Source: Limosilactobacillus oris (lineage in GTDB: Bacteria; Bacillota; Bacilli; Lactobacillales; Lactobacillaceae). Taken from it: a DNA stretch of 64,000 nucleotides. The stretch lies in the NCBI RefSeq assembly GCF_025311495.1, contig NZ_CP104398.1:1302001-1366000 (forward strand), given 5' to 3'. Below are positions 16,459 to 25,909 of this stretch, piece after piece. The position numbers and the translations under genes were made by a program. The notes beneath the pieces are model-generated. The model was not told where the DNA came from, did no database searches, and saw nothing but the letters and a program-made list of their open reading frames with translations. How positions within the stretch are numbered: the stretch's first letter is position 1; each line of letters begins with the position of its first letter.

Positions 16459-16945
16459 ATTTAATTTTAATATCCGCGGTGAAGTCGGCCCGCCGCAAGT
16501 CATCACTGATAAATTGCGTGTCCGCCAATTCGCAACCATTAAACTGCGCCTTCTGCAAATTACAGTCCTCAAAGTTGGAATTCAAAATCTCGTTTGTTGT
16601 AAAACTGAAATTAGGCAGCTCCATCCCGATAAAGTTATTATACTTGAGGAGGCTGTTGGTTAACCGGTCAATCACCAGCGAATACTTATCAATGACCAGT
16701 TCGCCCCAGCTGATTCCAATCAGGTTGCACTGTTCAAACTGCAGGTTGCGGCCCGCCGAAAAAGTCGTGGTGACGTTCGCTATCGTGCAGTGTCTAAAAG
16801 AACACTCCTGAAGTTGCACGTTGGTGAGGGTCAGGTCCTCAAAGCGGCAGTTGTTAAACTGACAATCGACAAATTTCAGGTCGCTCAGCTCAGTTGCCCC
16901 CTGGGTCACCTGGTTAAATTCTTGGTCTTCATAAGTTTTTACCAC
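16457..16945 (-). CDS. Pentapeptide-repeat protein
   Basis: A protein made largely of degenerate A(D/N)LXX-type pentapeptide repeats, for example LKFVDCQFNNCRFEDLTLTN, SNFEDCNLQKAQFNGCEL and LRRADF. Such proteins fold as a right-handed quadrilateral beta helix. Some protect DNA gyrase by mimicking DNA, but the family is functionally mixed and no specific role is shown here. The likely start is GTG at 16945 (VKTYEDQEFNQVTQG) behind AGGAAAG. An ATG at 16981 or an upstream start at 16999 would add 12-18 residues without homologous repeats. It is monocistronic. Confidence 0.75.
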   Translation of the reverse strand: MVKTYEDQEFNQVTQGATELSDLKFVDCQFNNCRFEDLTLTNVQLQECSFRHCTIANVTTTFSAGRNLQFEQCNLIGISWGELVIDKYSLVIDRLTNSLLKYNNFIGMELPNFSFTTNEILNSNFEDCNLQKAQFNGCELADTQFISDDLRRADFTADIKIK

Positions 16946-17049
16946 GGATAACACTACTTTCCTACTAAATTCTGTCTGCATTCTACCAGGCCATCCCATG
17001 GAAAAACAGTCTTGAAAATTCGCGGCCGTTGCTCCTCTCTGATTATAAA

Positions 17050-17084
17050 AACGCCCTCCAGCATCACTATCGCTGGAGGGCGTT
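17050..17084. terminator. Terminator between the glutamine amidotransferase and pentapeptide genes
   Basis: Perfect stem aacgccctccagc/gctggagggcgtt with A and T flanks. Confidence 0.75.
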
Positions 17085-17089
17085 ATGGT

Positions 17090-17758
17090 CTACTTTGTAA
17101 TAAAATCTAACAGGCTAAACATCACCCGCTTGTTCTCTGCCGGGACACCGTGGTCGATAATTTCCTGCGGTGTCTGGTGAAGGTCATTGTGTTCGAGGGG
17201 GTACTGGTCGTCGTTGACCGCCATCTCACGGACGTTATCAGCCAACGGTTCGAAGTGGAATTGCAGACCAATCACGTTGTCGCCCAGGAGGAAGCCCTGG
17301 TTCTTTACCAAATCACTGGAGAAGAGCAACTGAGCTTCATAGGGCACCTCAAACATTTCTTCGTGCCAATGGAGGGCATCCAACTTCTCTGGGATCCCAG
17401 GAACCGCCGTCGATTGCCGGTAAACCGGTGCCCACCCAACTTCCTTGTGCGGCGCTTTGCCAATCTGGTAGCCAAGGGTCTTGGCAATTTGTTGGGCACC
17501 GTAGCAGGCACCGAAGATCGGCTTGTGCTGGGCCAGCAGCTGTTTGATTAGCACCCGCTCCTGCTTAATCCAGGGCAGGTCGTCATTAGGGCTCATTGGG
17601 CCGCCGAGGACAACCAGCAAGTCCGTCTTCTCAGCAGTCGGCAGGCTGCCGAACTGGTAGGGATGGTAGACATAGAACTCGTGTTCCCGCTCGTCTGCCC
17701 AGGCTTGAATTGCTCCCGGTCCCTCGTTAGGGGTGTGTTGAAGAACATTAATCCGCAT
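17090..17758 (-). CDS. Class I glutamine amidotransferase-like protein
   Basis: A stand-alone amidotransferase-fold protein of 222 residues from the ATG at 17758 (MRINVLQHTPNEGPG), behind AAAGGA. The oxyanion region is VVLGGPMSPND and the nucleophile elbow is FGACYGAQQIAK (Cys about 102). The catalytic His is in GLQFHFEPLADNV, where HFE replaces the usual HPE. It resembles GMP-synthase-like stand-alone GATases of unknown acceptor. No synthase partner is adjacent. Confidence 0.8.
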   Translation of the reverse strand: MRINVLQHTPNEGPGAIQAWADEREHEFYVYHPYQFGSLPTAEKTDLLVVLGGPMSPNDDLPWIKQERVLIKQLLAQHKPIFGACYGAQQIAKTLGYQIGKAPHKEVGWAPVYRQSTAVPGIPEKLDALHWHEEMFEVPYEAQLLFSSDLVKNQGFLLGDNVIGLQFHFEPLADNVREMAVNDDQYPLEHNDLHQTPQEIIDHGVPAENKRVMFSLLDFITK

Positions 17759-17902
17759 AATTAATCCTTTCCATCGGCGGCAATGTTGGTCTAGGTATCG
17801 CCTGCAAGTACCCAAAGTTGTCGTTATTCTAACACGTTCCCGTTATGATGAAAATAGTCCGCTTTGCGTTCCAGTATCTGGTAGCGAAGGGAGTGTTCGG
17901 AA

Positions 17903-18292
17903 ATGATTAGGAAAATGAAACCAGCTGACCTCAACGCCATCATGGAAATCTGGCTGAGCAGCAACCTCGATGCCCACTCTTTTGTTGGCAGGCAATATTG
18001 GCAAGAGCAACTGCCAGCGGTGCGGGCCGCGATTCAAGACGCCGAGGTTTACTGCTACATTGCCACCAACGACACCATTGCTGGCTTTATCGGCCTGTTC
18101 GTGGCGAGCAAGTATCGCCAGCAAGGCATCGGCAGCAAGCTATTAGCCTTCGTCCAAGGTTATTACCAGCAGCTAACCCTGGACGCCTATCCCCAAAACC
18201 AGCGAGCAGTTGCTTTTTACCACCGGCACGGCTTTGTCACCAGTCAGCAGGACGCGACGAATGTCCACATGACCTGGACCGCCCCAGAATAA
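17903..18292 (+). CDS. GNAT-family N-acetyltransferase
   Basis: A 129-residue acetyl-CoA-dependent acetyltransferase. It starts IRKMKPADLNAIMEIWLSSN (beta1-alpha1 of the GNAT fold). The acetyl-CoA pyrophosphate loop is SKYRQQGIGSKLLAF (R/QxxGxG/A form). The C-terminal strand pair reads AVAFYHRHGFVTSQQ, a layout common in putative YjaB/PhnO-like enzymes. The substrate is unknown. It has a GGGAG Shine-Dalgarno and is not obviously in an operon with the T-box-controlled genes downstream. Confidence 0.85.
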   Translation: MIRKMKPADLNAIMEIWLSSNLDAHSFVGRQYWQEQLPAVRAAIQDAEVYCYIATNDTIAGFIGLFVASKYRQQGIGSKLLAFVQGYYQQLTLDAYPQNQRAVAFYHRHGFVTSQQDATNVHMTWTAPE

Positions 18293-18353
18293 TTTGCAAA
18301 AAGTTCTTGCAATTTCTAAAAAACAGGTTAGAATATCATTAAAGATTTCAAAA

Positions 18354-18641
18354 GCGATGAGAAAGACGAGTAAGACGCCGCATTCGTTAAGTGAGCTGGT
18401 GATAGTGCGAGACTGGCCGACCCTGGACGTGCGAAAAACACTTTCTCGCAGTGCCGCTGACCCAAATAGTCGCCAGACTAAAGTAGACTCAGCCGTCCCC
18501 GGTACGTTACCACACCGGTAGAACGTGATTGCGTTCGAAAAAGCGGTCTAGGAATCCCGTATTCCTAGGCAACTTGGGTGGCACCGCGGAATAAAGCCTT
18601 TCGTCCCTTCGATTTTACTAAGGGGACGAAGGGCTTTTTAT
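18354..18641 (+). ncRNA. T-box riboswitch, asparagine (AAC specifier)
   Basis: Stem I closes with gagaaag near 18358-18364 and ctttctc near 18441-18447. The specifier AAC (18437-18439) lies just before the closing strand, where T-boxes place it. The T-box sequence gggtggcaccgcgg (about 18577-18590) holds the TGGC that pairs with the uncharged tRNA end. A terminator follows (cctttcgtccctt/aaggggacgaagg, then T5, ending near 18641). It controls asnA-asnS. Confidence 0.93.
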
Positions 18642-18673
18642 TTATCCCCGGACTTATTAAAGGAGTGTTGATT

Positions 18674-19684
18674 ATGACGTTAATTATTCCTAAAGACTAC
18701 GACCCACGACTTTCGATCCGGGATACCGAAGCAGCAATCCGCTACATTCGGGAAACCTTCCAAGATGAATTTGGTGACCAGATGAACCTGCAACGGATGT
18801 CCGCCCCAATGTTTGTCGAACAGAGCACCGGGCTCAACGACAACTTGAACGGGGTAGAAAAGCCGGTTTCCTTTACCATGAAGGGCCTGCCGGGCGAAAC
18901 GATCGAAGTTGTCCACTCGCTAGCAAAGTGGAAACGGATGGCACTCAAGAAGTACGGTTTCGGGATGCACGAAGGCCTCTACACCAACATGAACGCCATT
19001 CGGAAGGACGAAGATCTTGACAACTTCCACTCCATCTACGTCGATCAGTGGGACTGGGAAAAGGTCATTGCCAAGGACGAACGAACCGAGGAAACACTAA
19101 AGGACACCGTGCGGACCATCTTCAAGGTCATCAAACACATGGAACACGAAGTTTGGTACAAGTTCCCGCAAGCCGTCTACCACCTGCCGGACGAAATCCA
19201 CTTCGTCACTACCCAGGAACTGGAAGACCGCTGGCCAGACTTGACCCCGATGGAGCGGGAAGATAAAATTGCTAAGGAACTTGGTGCCGTCTTCGTAATG
19301 AAGATTGGTGATAAGCTCAAGCGGAGCGGCAAGCCGCACGATGGCCGGGCCCCCGACTACGACGACTGGCAACTCAACGGCGACATCATTTTCTGGTACG
19401 AGCCGCTGCAATGCAAGCTCGAAATCTCCAGCATGGGGATCCGGGTCAGCGAAGAGTCGATGCGGGAACAGCTTAAGAAGGCTGGCGAAGAAGACCGGGC
19501 AAAACTGCCATTCCACCAGATGCTATTGAACGGCGAATTACCGTACTCCATCGGTGGGGGGATCGGTCAATCCCGGTTATGTATGCTTTTGCTGGGCAAG
19601 GCGCATATCGGCGAAGTGCAAGCCAGCGTTTGGCCCCAAGAGATGCTCGACAAGTGCGCTCAGGCACATATTCAGATTCTGTAG
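18674..19684 (+). CDS. asnA: Aspartate-ammonia ligase (asparagine synthetase A)
   Basis: Makes asparagine from aspartate, ammonia and ATP in the cytoplasm. From the ATG at 18674 (behind AAAGGAG) it has 336 residues, the family norm; an earlier in-frame GTG at 18578 lies inside the T-box. The fold is that of a class II aminoacyl-tRNA synthetase. Visible motifs are [38 protein letters not shown] and the C-terminal [25 protein letters not shown]. It is cotranscribed with asnS 25 bp downstream, under an Asn T-box, so both respond to uncharged tRNA-Asn. Confidence 0.96.
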   Translation: MTLIIPKDYDPRLSIRDTEAAIRYIRETFQDEFGDQMNLQRMSAPMFVEQSTGLNDNLNGVEKPVSFTMKGLPGETIEVVHSLAKWKRMALKKYGFGMHEGLYTNMNAIRKDEDLDNFHSIYVDQWDWEKVIAKDERTEETLKDTVRTIFKVIKHMEHEVWYKFPQAVYHLPDEIHFVTTQELEDRWPDLTPMEREDKIAKELGAVFVMKIGDKLKRSGKPHDGRAPDYDDWQLNGDIIFWYEPLQCKLEISSMGIRVSEESMREQLKKAGEEDRAKLPFHQMLLNGELPYSIGGGIGQSRLCMLLLGKAHIGEVQASVWPQEMLDKCAQAHIQIL

Positions 19685-19709
19685 TTAAGTTTTGAGGAGT
19701 GAGTTTTTG

Positions 19710-21008
19710 ATGGAAACAATTACGATCAGTCAATCCCCACAGCACGTGGGTGAAACGGTTCGCATTGGCGTTTGGTTAACTGATAAGCGGTCCAGCGGAA
19801 AGATTGCCTTCCTGCAACTACGGGACGGCACCGGCTTCTTCCAGGGGATTATCCGGAAGAACGACGTGGACGAAGAAACATTTGAACTGGCAAAGCACGA
19901 CCTGCACCAGGAAACCAGTTTCTATGTTACCGGGGAAATCGCTGAAGACAAGCGATCCAAGTTTGGTTACGAAATCCATATCACGGATATCGATGTTGTG
20001 GGCACCAGCGATGAATACCCAATCGGTAACAAGGAACACGGGATTGACTTCCTGCTCGATCACCGCCACCTGTGGCTGCGCTCTCGCAAGCCATGGGCTC
20101 TGATGCGGATCCGGAGTCGGGTTAAGCTAGCGACGATGGAATTCTTCAACAAGCACGGTTTCACCCAGTTTGACGCCCCAATTCTGACCGGGAGTGCGCC
20201 AGAAGGGACAACCGAACTGTTCGAAACCGACTACTTTGACCGCAGCGCCTACCTGTCACAATCAGGTCAGCTCTATGGGGAAGCCGGTGCGATGGCCTTG
20301 GGTCGAATTTATACGATGGGCCCAACTTTCCGAGCTGAAAAGTCCAAGACCCGGCGGCACCTGATGGAATTCTGGATGATCGAACCAGAAATGGCTTGGT
20401 GCCACGAAGAAGAAAGTGAAGAAATCCAAGAGCAATACGTGGCCTACCTGATCCAGGACCTGATTGACAATTGTCCGCTTGAATTGGAAATGGTTGGCCG
20501 GAGCGTGGAAAGTCTGAAGCCGTTCACCGAACTGCCATACCCACGGATTACCTACAAGGAAGCCATCGAGATGCTGCAAAAGGGTGGTCTGGACGTCAAG
20601 TACGGCGACGACTTTGGTTCACCAGAAGAAACCTACCTGGCCGACCAATTCCAAAAGCCAGTCTTCATCAAGAACTACCCAAAGGAAATCAAGGCCTTCT
20701 ACATGCCAACTGACCCTGAGGACGACCGGCAAGTCATCTGTGCCGACCTGTTGGCTCCCGAAGGCTACGGTGAAATTATCGGGGGTTCTGAACGGTCCTA
20801 CGACTACGACTACATCACCAGCAAGTTGGAAGAAAACGGCCTGTCCAAGGAAAACTACGGCTGGTACGATGACCTCCGCAAGTACGGTTCCGTCCCGCAC
20901 TCTGGTTTCGGGATGGGTCTCGAACGGTTCCTGTCATGGGTAACCCTGCAAGACCACATTCGGGAAAACATTCCATTCCCACGGATGCTGAACCGGCTGA
21001 ACCCATAA
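19710..21008 (+). CDS. asnS: Asparaginyl-tRNA synthetase
   Basis: Charges tRNA-Asn. It has 432 residues from the ATG at 19710, behind GAGGAG. The N-terminal OB fold binds the anticodon ([20 protein letters not shown]). The class II core has motif 2 ([19 protein letters not shown]) and motif 3 ([15 protein letters not shown]). It is the second gene of the T-box operon and is followed by a strong terminator. All three class II motifs appear intact. Confidence 0.96.
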   Translation: METITISQSPQHVGETVRIGVWLTDKRSSGKIAFLQLRDGTGFFQGIIRKNDVDEETFELAKHDLHQETSFYVTGEIAEDKRSKFGYEIHITDIDVVGTSDEYPIGNKEHGIDFLLDHRHLWLRSRKPWALMRIRSRVKLATMEFFNKHGFTQFDAPILTGSAPEGTTELFETDYFDRSAYLSQSGQLYGEAGAMALGRIYTMGPTFRAEKSKTRRHLMEFWMIEPEMAWCHEEESEEIQEQYVAYLIQDLIDNCPLELEMVGRSVESLKPFTELPYPRITYKEAIEMLQKGGLDVKYGDDFGSPEETYLADQFQKPVFIKNYPKEIKAFYMPTDPEDDRQVICADLLAPEGYGEIIGGSERSYDYDYITSKLEENGLSKENYGWYDDLRKYGSVPHSGFGMGLERFLSWVTLQDHIRENIPFPRMLNRLNP

Positions 21009-21020
21009 TTTAAAGTAAAC

Positions 21021-21060
21021 AAACTCCGCCAGGCGCAATTTTAGCGCTGGGCGGAGTTTT
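21021..21060 (+). terminator. Terminator of the asnA-asnS operon
   Basis: Stem aaactccgcc/ggcggagttt with an inner gcgc pairing and a T-rich tail. Confidence 0.85.
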
Positions 21061-21069
21061 TGTTTGGGC

Positions 21070-21459
21070 TTACTTAAACAGTTCCTGCATCTGGGCATCG
21101 GTTAGGTCAAACTGGGTCTGAATTTGCGGCTTTAGTTTTTCCTCAGCAATGCCATTATTGCGCATCAAGGCAATCATGCCCCGAATAGCTTCCATTTTAC
21201 CAGCAGCGATTCCCTCTTCACGAACGTCCTCGTCGTGGAACATCATATGAGTCTGGTTGTCCAAGTATTCGTTCCTCCATTCCGTGTTCTTGCTTAGATT
21301 GTGGATGTAATCCTTCAACTCATCAACATACTCATCGTTCTCTACATCCCTATTATCCACATAATCGAGGAAGTTGCGCAAGTCTTTCGAGAGTGGGGCA
21401 GAACTAGCTTGGCTAGTTCGTAGCCCCACCTCCGCAAGGATAGCTATGCCGCGCAGCAA
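21070..21459 (-). pseudogene. C-terminal fragment of an Rpn-family nuclease/transposase (PD-(D/E)XK)
   Basis: The recognisable part begins at LSKDLRNFLDYVDN and runs through NTEWRNEYLDNQTHMMFHDE to KMEAIRGMIALMRNNGIAEE and a short tail. That is the C-terminal region of Rpn/recombination-promoting nuclease-like proteins. The PD-(D/E)XK catalytic domain is absent. The first about 22 codons are encoded by a hairpin-forming repeat (21393-21429) rather than by Rpn sequence, and an in-frame TAG lies further upstream. The gene was truncated by that repeat. No activity is expected. Confidence 0.7.
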
Positions 21460-21530
21460 GCCTATTTGGGGTTGGTCAAATACTGATTTATCAGCGTTTG
21501 ACCTGCCAGCTATCTACTGCGCTGGCGCAT
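21393..21530. repeat. Structured, hairpin-rich repeat-like element
   Basis: A hairpin at 21393-21429 pairs gtggggc with gccccac and gaactagc with gctagttc around a three-base loop. A closing stem gatagct (21439-21445)/agctatc (21508-21514) encloses a second hairpin, ggtcaaa (21474-21480)/tttgacc (21497-21503), with an inner ctga/tcag. This multi-stem shape without a reading frame resembles dispersed palindromic repeats of lactobacilli. Copy number cannot be assessed here. Confidence 0.55.
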
Positions 21531-21546
21531 TTTCACCTTTAAATAT

Positions 21547-22600
21547 GGCAGATTGTAAAATATAAGTTGAACATTTAAGTGGACAAGAAAACCCATAAAG
21601 GTCTTTAATGGTGTTACCACAACATTCCATTAGAAAGAAGGACCTTTATGGGCACCACTATTTTATCATTTGCTGACCGCATTGTCATTGAAACTTTACT
21701 TTATGAGCATCGTTCTCTTCGCTATATTGCAGATTATCTGGGCTTCAGTAAAACGACGATTTTCAATGAATTACATCGTCTCCCTTTACCTTATAATGCT
21801 AAGCGATCTCAACAGGATCATGAGACAAAGCTTAAGTTACGTGGACGTAAATATGTGCTGACTGCTAATCTAAAACGCTTGATCGAAGACAAAATTAAAA
21901 TTCAGAAGTGGTCACCTGAACAGGTTGCTCACATGGTTGGCATTGCCTATAAGACCATTTATAACTGGATTGACCAGGACTTACTTGACATTCAATTATC
22001 TGATCTTCCTGACAGCGGTATTCGTCGTCATCGGGCGAAAGAAACTCGGGGAACATTTAGTCATGGCCGTTCAATTGAAGAACGTCCACAGGAAGTTAAG
22101 ACTCGTAAAACGTTTGGTCACTTTGAAGCTGACACTGTTCTATCTGGTAAACGAAGAGGACAAGCGGTGGCCACTTTTGTCGAACGGCAAAGTAGATTAA
22201 CGATTGTTAAACGTCTTGAAAGTCGTAGTAGTCAAGCAATGACGTTAGCCATACTGGAACTAGCTAAACAATTGGGACCAAAGCTTAAGACCATCACGGT
22301 TGACCATAGTAAAGAATTCGCCAACTATCGTGAAGTTGAAGAACAGACCGGTATTAATCTTTACTTTGCCCATGCTTATTCGCCACATGAACGTGGTAGT
22401 AATGAGAACCGTAATCGAGTTCTGCGTCGCTTTATTCCTAAAGGCAAGCCAATCGAAGAGATTAGTGATCAGGAACTAATTCAAATTAACTGGGACTTAA
22501 ACTCACGGCCACTTAAATGTCTCAACTGGCGATCACCCATTGAAGTCTTTATGCGAAAAATGTTTCGATGAAGTGTTCAATTTATTTATTGCAATCTGCC
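21547..22600 (+). mobile_element. Intact IS30-family insertion sequence
   Basis: The left end ggcagattgtaaaatataag and the inverted right end ggcagattgcaataaataaa bracket a single transposase gene. Both flanks read ATAT (21543-21546 and 22601-22604), fitting a short target duplication of 4 bp, or of 2 bp if only AT is counted. Terminal repeats, gene and duplication are all present, so it looks recent and probably functional. It lies beside the Rpn remnant and the structured repeat. Confidence 0.9.
21648..22571 (+). CDS. IS30-family transposase
   Basis: A 307-residue DDE transposase. The N-terminal HTH region is SLRYIADYLGFSKTTIFNEL. A second helix-rich DNA-binding part follows (WSPEQVAHMVGIAYKTIYNW). 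The catalytic core contains HFEADTVLSGKRRGQAVATF (first Asp), TVDHSKEFANY (second Asp) and SPHERGSNENRNRVLRRFIP (Glu). It occupies nearly all of the insertion sequence. The N-terminal third is a divergent relative of the truncated copy at 4561-4959. Confidence 0.93.
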   Translation: MGTTILSFADRIVIETLLYEHRSLRYIADYLGFSKTTIFNELHRLPLPYNAKRSQQDHETKLKLRGRKYVLTANLKRLIEDKIKIQKWSPEQVAHMVGIAYKTIYNWIDQDLLDIQLSDLPDSGIRRHRAKETRGTFSHGRSIEERPQEVKTRKTFGHFEADTVLSGKRRGQAVATFVERQSRLTIVKRLESRSSQAMTLAILELAKQLGPKLKTITVDHSKEFANYREVEEQTGINLYFAHAYSPHERGSNENRNRVLRRFIPKGKPIEEISDQELIQINWDLNSRPLKCLNWRSPIEVFMRKMFR

Positions 22601-22978
22601 ATATAGTAAAGAGACCGAGTTAATCCCTCAGCCCCTTGGTATTAAGGAAAATCGCCGTCCGCCCGTCTCCCATCTCAAGAGACTTGCCCCTTTTCAAAAA
22701 TTCTTGAAATCATACCGGTGCCAACCTAAATTGAACGGGTCAAATAAACCTCCTCGCCGGCAACCACGCTCATCTGTGCGGTTGCCGGCGTTTTTCTATT
22801 CCAAATTCAGATCATCCTGACCACTCAGCAGGTGGTAGTATTCTTGACCAAAGTGGTGTTGTAGGTAACGGCTTCTCCCTCTGCACCTTGGTCAATCAGA
22901 CAATGCTTTCATCCACCATCTTGTTTTTACTATCAATGCTTACTAAAATAAAAGCAGAATTGAAAGCTGGTGACATTG
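22601..22978. other. Intergenic region between IS30 and ansA with a decayed frame
   Basis: No intact gene is visible. A terminator-like hairpin lies at 22755-22795 (cgccggcaaccac/gtgcggttgccggcg, then T5). On the minus strand, about 22796-22880 encodes RYLQHHFGQEYYHLLSG then QDDLNLE before a TAG, which looks like the C-terminus of a lost gene, but no start or further homology is found. The rest is featureless. Confidence 0.4.
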
Positions 22979-23965
22979 ATGATAAAGAAATTACTGCTGC
23001 TAACCACTGGAGGGACCATCGCCTCCGTCGCTTCGGATGATGGCCTGCGACCGGGCGAGTCGGGTGCCGAGCTGCTAAAGACCCTTGGCACCCTCCCCTT
23101 CGACGTAACGGTCAAGGACATTTTAGAGATGGATTCCTCGAACATTCAGCCGGAGGAGTGGACCCTGATTGCCCAGGAAATTTACCATGCCCGCAATGAT
23201 TACGACGGGATTGTTGTTTCACATGGAACAGATACGATGGCCTATACGGCCTCCATGCTGACTTTTATGCTGGAAAACATTAACCTTCCGGTCGTCCTGA
23301 CTGGGAGTCAGGTGCCGATGAATATTCCACTCAGTGACGCCCCTGATAACCTCAACCTCGCCTTTACCGCCGCGCTGGACTGTGCGCCGGGTATCTACCT
23401 GGCCTTCAATCGAAAGGTAATGCGCGGTTGCCGGAGCGTCAAGGTGCGGACTACTTCCTTTGACGCCTTCGAGAGCGTTAACTTCCCGCTGATTGCCCAA
23501 GTCACTTCCGATGGTTTCCAAATCCTCCAGTCCCAGCCGGTCAGTCACGGTGAGTGCCGTTTAAACACCACCATTGACACCAACGTTTCACTGGTCAAGC
23601 TCTTCCCAGGATTCGACCCGACCCTGCTGCACGCAATGGCCGATAATGGTTGTCATGGTATCGTGATTGAAGCATACGGTCTCGGCGGGATGACCTTTAT
23701 CCGCCGCAACCTGGTGGCCGCGGTCGGCAAACTGATTCGAAAGGGTATCCCGGTCATTGCGGCCAGTCAGTGCCTGTACGAGCGGAGCGACCTGACGAAG
23801 TACGAAGTTGGCCAACAGGCGCTGCTGGAAGGGGCAATTTCCGCCCATGATATGACTTCAGAATGTGCAATTACTAAGCTGATGTGGGGCCTCGGCCAGG
23901 GGATGGACATCGCTGCCATCAGTAAGTTCTTTAACACCGATGTGGCCGGTGAGGTAACGCTATAA
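22979..23965 (+). CDS. ansA: L-asparaginase (type I, cytoplasmic)
   Basis: Hydrolyses asparagine to aspartate and ammonia. It has 328 residues from the ATG at 22979 (MIKKLLLLTTGGTIAS); a GTG at 22970 would add three residues. Neither start has a strong Shine-Dalgarno. The first catalytic Thr is in TTGGTIA near residue 10. The second Thr-Asp pair is in VVSHGTDTMAYTASML, and VVLTGSQVPM follows. No signal peptide is seen, so it acts in the cytoplasm. A bidirectional terminator separates it from the convergent surface-protein pseudogene. Confidence 0.93.
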   Translation: MIKKLLLLTTGGTIASVASDDGLRPGESGAELLKTLGTLPFDVTVKDILEMDSSNIQPEEWTLIAQEIYHARNDYDGIVVSHGTDTMAYTASMLTFMLENINLPVVLTGSQVPMNIPLSDAPDNLNLAFTAALDCAPGIYLAFNRKVMRGCRSVKVRTTSFDAFESVNFPLIAQVTSDGFQILQSQPVSHGECRLNTTIDTNVSLVKLFPGFDPTLLHAMADNGCHGIVIEAYGLGGMTFIRRNLVAAVGKLIRKGIPVIAASQCLYERSDLTKYEVGQQALLEGAISAHDMTSECAITKLMWGLGQGMDIAAISKFFNTDVAGEVTL

Positions 23966-23969
23966 ACAA

Positions 23970-24007
23970 CAAAGCGACTCTGACAAATTGCCGTCAGGGC
24001 CGCTTTT
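23970..24007. terminator. Bidirectional terminator after ansA
   Basis: Stem aaagcgactctgac/gtcagggccgcttt between convergent genes. Confidence 0.7.
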
Positions 24008-24023
24008 ATGCTTTAACTTTTAA

Positions 24024-25655
24024 TTAATCAACTTTGCGCTTCTTTAGTCCAAACATTCCTAAGAGCGATACCAAGCCCAGGCCAGCTAAGGTACCGGCAG
24101 CATGATCGTTCCCAGTTTGCGGCAACTGTTGAGCAGGAGCTGCCTGCTGGTGTGACACTTGAACACTCTGGTTAGCAAGCTGCGGCTGCCCTTGTGGTTG
24201 ACTTACTGACCGTCCTGCCACCGGTTGCTGGTCAGGTTGTCCCGGTTGTGCGGGCACTTCTGGCTGACTAGGTTGCGTCGGCGTGGTTGGATCAGTCGGC
24301 TGTACAGGATCTGGTTGCGGTGCTGGTTTAGCAAGTACATGCACCAGTACCGGGAACCACTGCGACCCGTTAAAGTTCAACCAAGCGTAGCTATATCCCG
24401 GCCAGGTCACGTTTGGTTTTATCGTCCAGGCAAAGGTTTCTGGCGTGTCAGGATCATCCGAGGTGTATTTAACAACCGTGCTTTGGGCATCCGGCGTTTC
24501 ACCCACGTAAGTCGTCAAACTGCTCTTAAAAATTGGCGAATTATCATCCACGGAGGCAATCGGGCAGACTTCTCTCAATTCTTGATTTTTCAAAATAACC
24601 GGTGCCTTGCCAGGAATGTCGACCTCAATTGCAATATCGTCCTTGTTGGTTGGGTACGGATTTTCGTACATTCCCCGGTCATCCTTCGTCAAGTCCCACT
24701 GTGGCGCCACTAGCCACTTAACGGTGGTTCCTTCCGGCAAGGTGCCGATATTGCCGATGAAAATTGCCGGATCCAGGTTACCATTCTCAATATCATAACG
24801 TAGATATTGATTGTCATTTGGATCAGTGATGTACGGCTTCTGTGTGTCCTGACTAGGCTTAATTAGCACCGTCACTACATTGTTGGACGTGTAATCAAGA
24901 CTGTTTAGGCCCCCACTATCTACCATCTCGTAACCTAAGCGTCCGGTGAGCCCAGGTTCTGCATAGCGCGCGTAGTTTTCTTCTAAATATTGAATAGTAT
25001 CGGATGTTGCAATCTGCTGGTCATCATCGCCACGCTTCATGTAGATAATATCAGTTTCGACAACCTTGCCCGTGGTGAGGTCGTAAAAGCGGATCACCGT
25101 TTGAACCCGGTCACTGGCCGGAATCGAAGCTGGATCACCATAAATTGTGGCGTAGTCGCTTTCCTTCGCGAACACGTTGACTGGAACTGTAAAGTCCTTA
25201 TTAATAGCCTGACCCTCAAAGTCAGTATATTGAACGTTAACAATTCCCGTCGTGGTCCCCACTTTAGAAACGTCTGGCGCCTACTTCCAACTCGCTTAAT
25301 AATCGTTTTCCCTTTGCATTTCACTCATTGGCGTGATTGCCGAGTCTGCTGCCGGCTCCTGACCAACGACGGTCGAGATTGGAACAATTGCTGGGTCAAG
25401 GTTTTCTTCAGGAACGCTTGGTTCGCCAGTGTGATCACTATCATCATCCGACTGGGATGCCGGTAAATTAACCGCCGTCCCCTGGTTGGCATCACCATTC
25501 GTAACGATGGCTGAGTTATCGCTCGACCCTTGATTTGGATTTGCATCATCAGCGTGGGCAATCGTACTATTAGCCAAAATAAAAGTGGTCCCTAAAGCAA
25601 CTGAGGCCACGCCCAACGTTAATTTTTTAACATCGATTGGCTTATGGATTGACAA
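24024..25655 (-). pseudogene. LPXTG surface protein gene with two in-frame stops
   Basis: One continuous frame runs from a TTG start at 25655, behind GGGGGAG, to a stop at 24024. It is broken only by TAA and TAG codons at 25296-25298 and about 25281-25283; the intervening and flanking codons stay in frame (ENDY*ASWK*APDVSKVGTTTG). The N-terminus is a YSIRK-like signal (DVKKLTLGVASVALGTTFIL). The second part has about 400 residues with no clear named repeat, a Pro/Gln-rich wall-spanning segment, and a sorting signal LPQTGNDHAAG with a hydrophobic helix and KKRKVD tail. As it stands, only a 119-residue secreted fragment could be made from the main start. Confidence 0.85.
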
Positions 25656-25861
25656 ATTTGATGATACTCCCCCATGATTGTGACCTACCGTTATTATTCT
25701 CCCCTTATATTTAGAATGTATTTTTCATACTCCTACCCTTAAATAATACCTCACTTTGTATCAAAATAATCATTTAAAATCACTTGATAGCTAACTTTTT
25801 TGTAAAGAGTTATTTCGCTATCAGTTGCTTCATCAAAATAAGCGCTCTTTTAAAACTAAGC

Positions 25862-25898
25862 GCCGGCAGGTAAATCATTCTCTGGTTCACCTACCGGC
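25862..25898 (-). terminator. Terminator-like hairpin after lepB
   Basis: Long stem gccggcaggtaaa/ttcacctaccggc. The T run on the minus strand is weak. Confidence 0.5.
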
Positions 25899-25909
25899 TG
25901 TTAATTTAC

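Noticed and set aside
16254-16811. 185-codon plus-strand frame across the end of folT and the pentapeptide gene
   Set aside because: Antisense to a pentapeptide-repeat gene and out of frame with folT; no start signal.
18293-18530. Small plus-strand frame upstream of asnA
   Set aside because: It lies within T-box RNA and ignores the conserved riboswitch structure.
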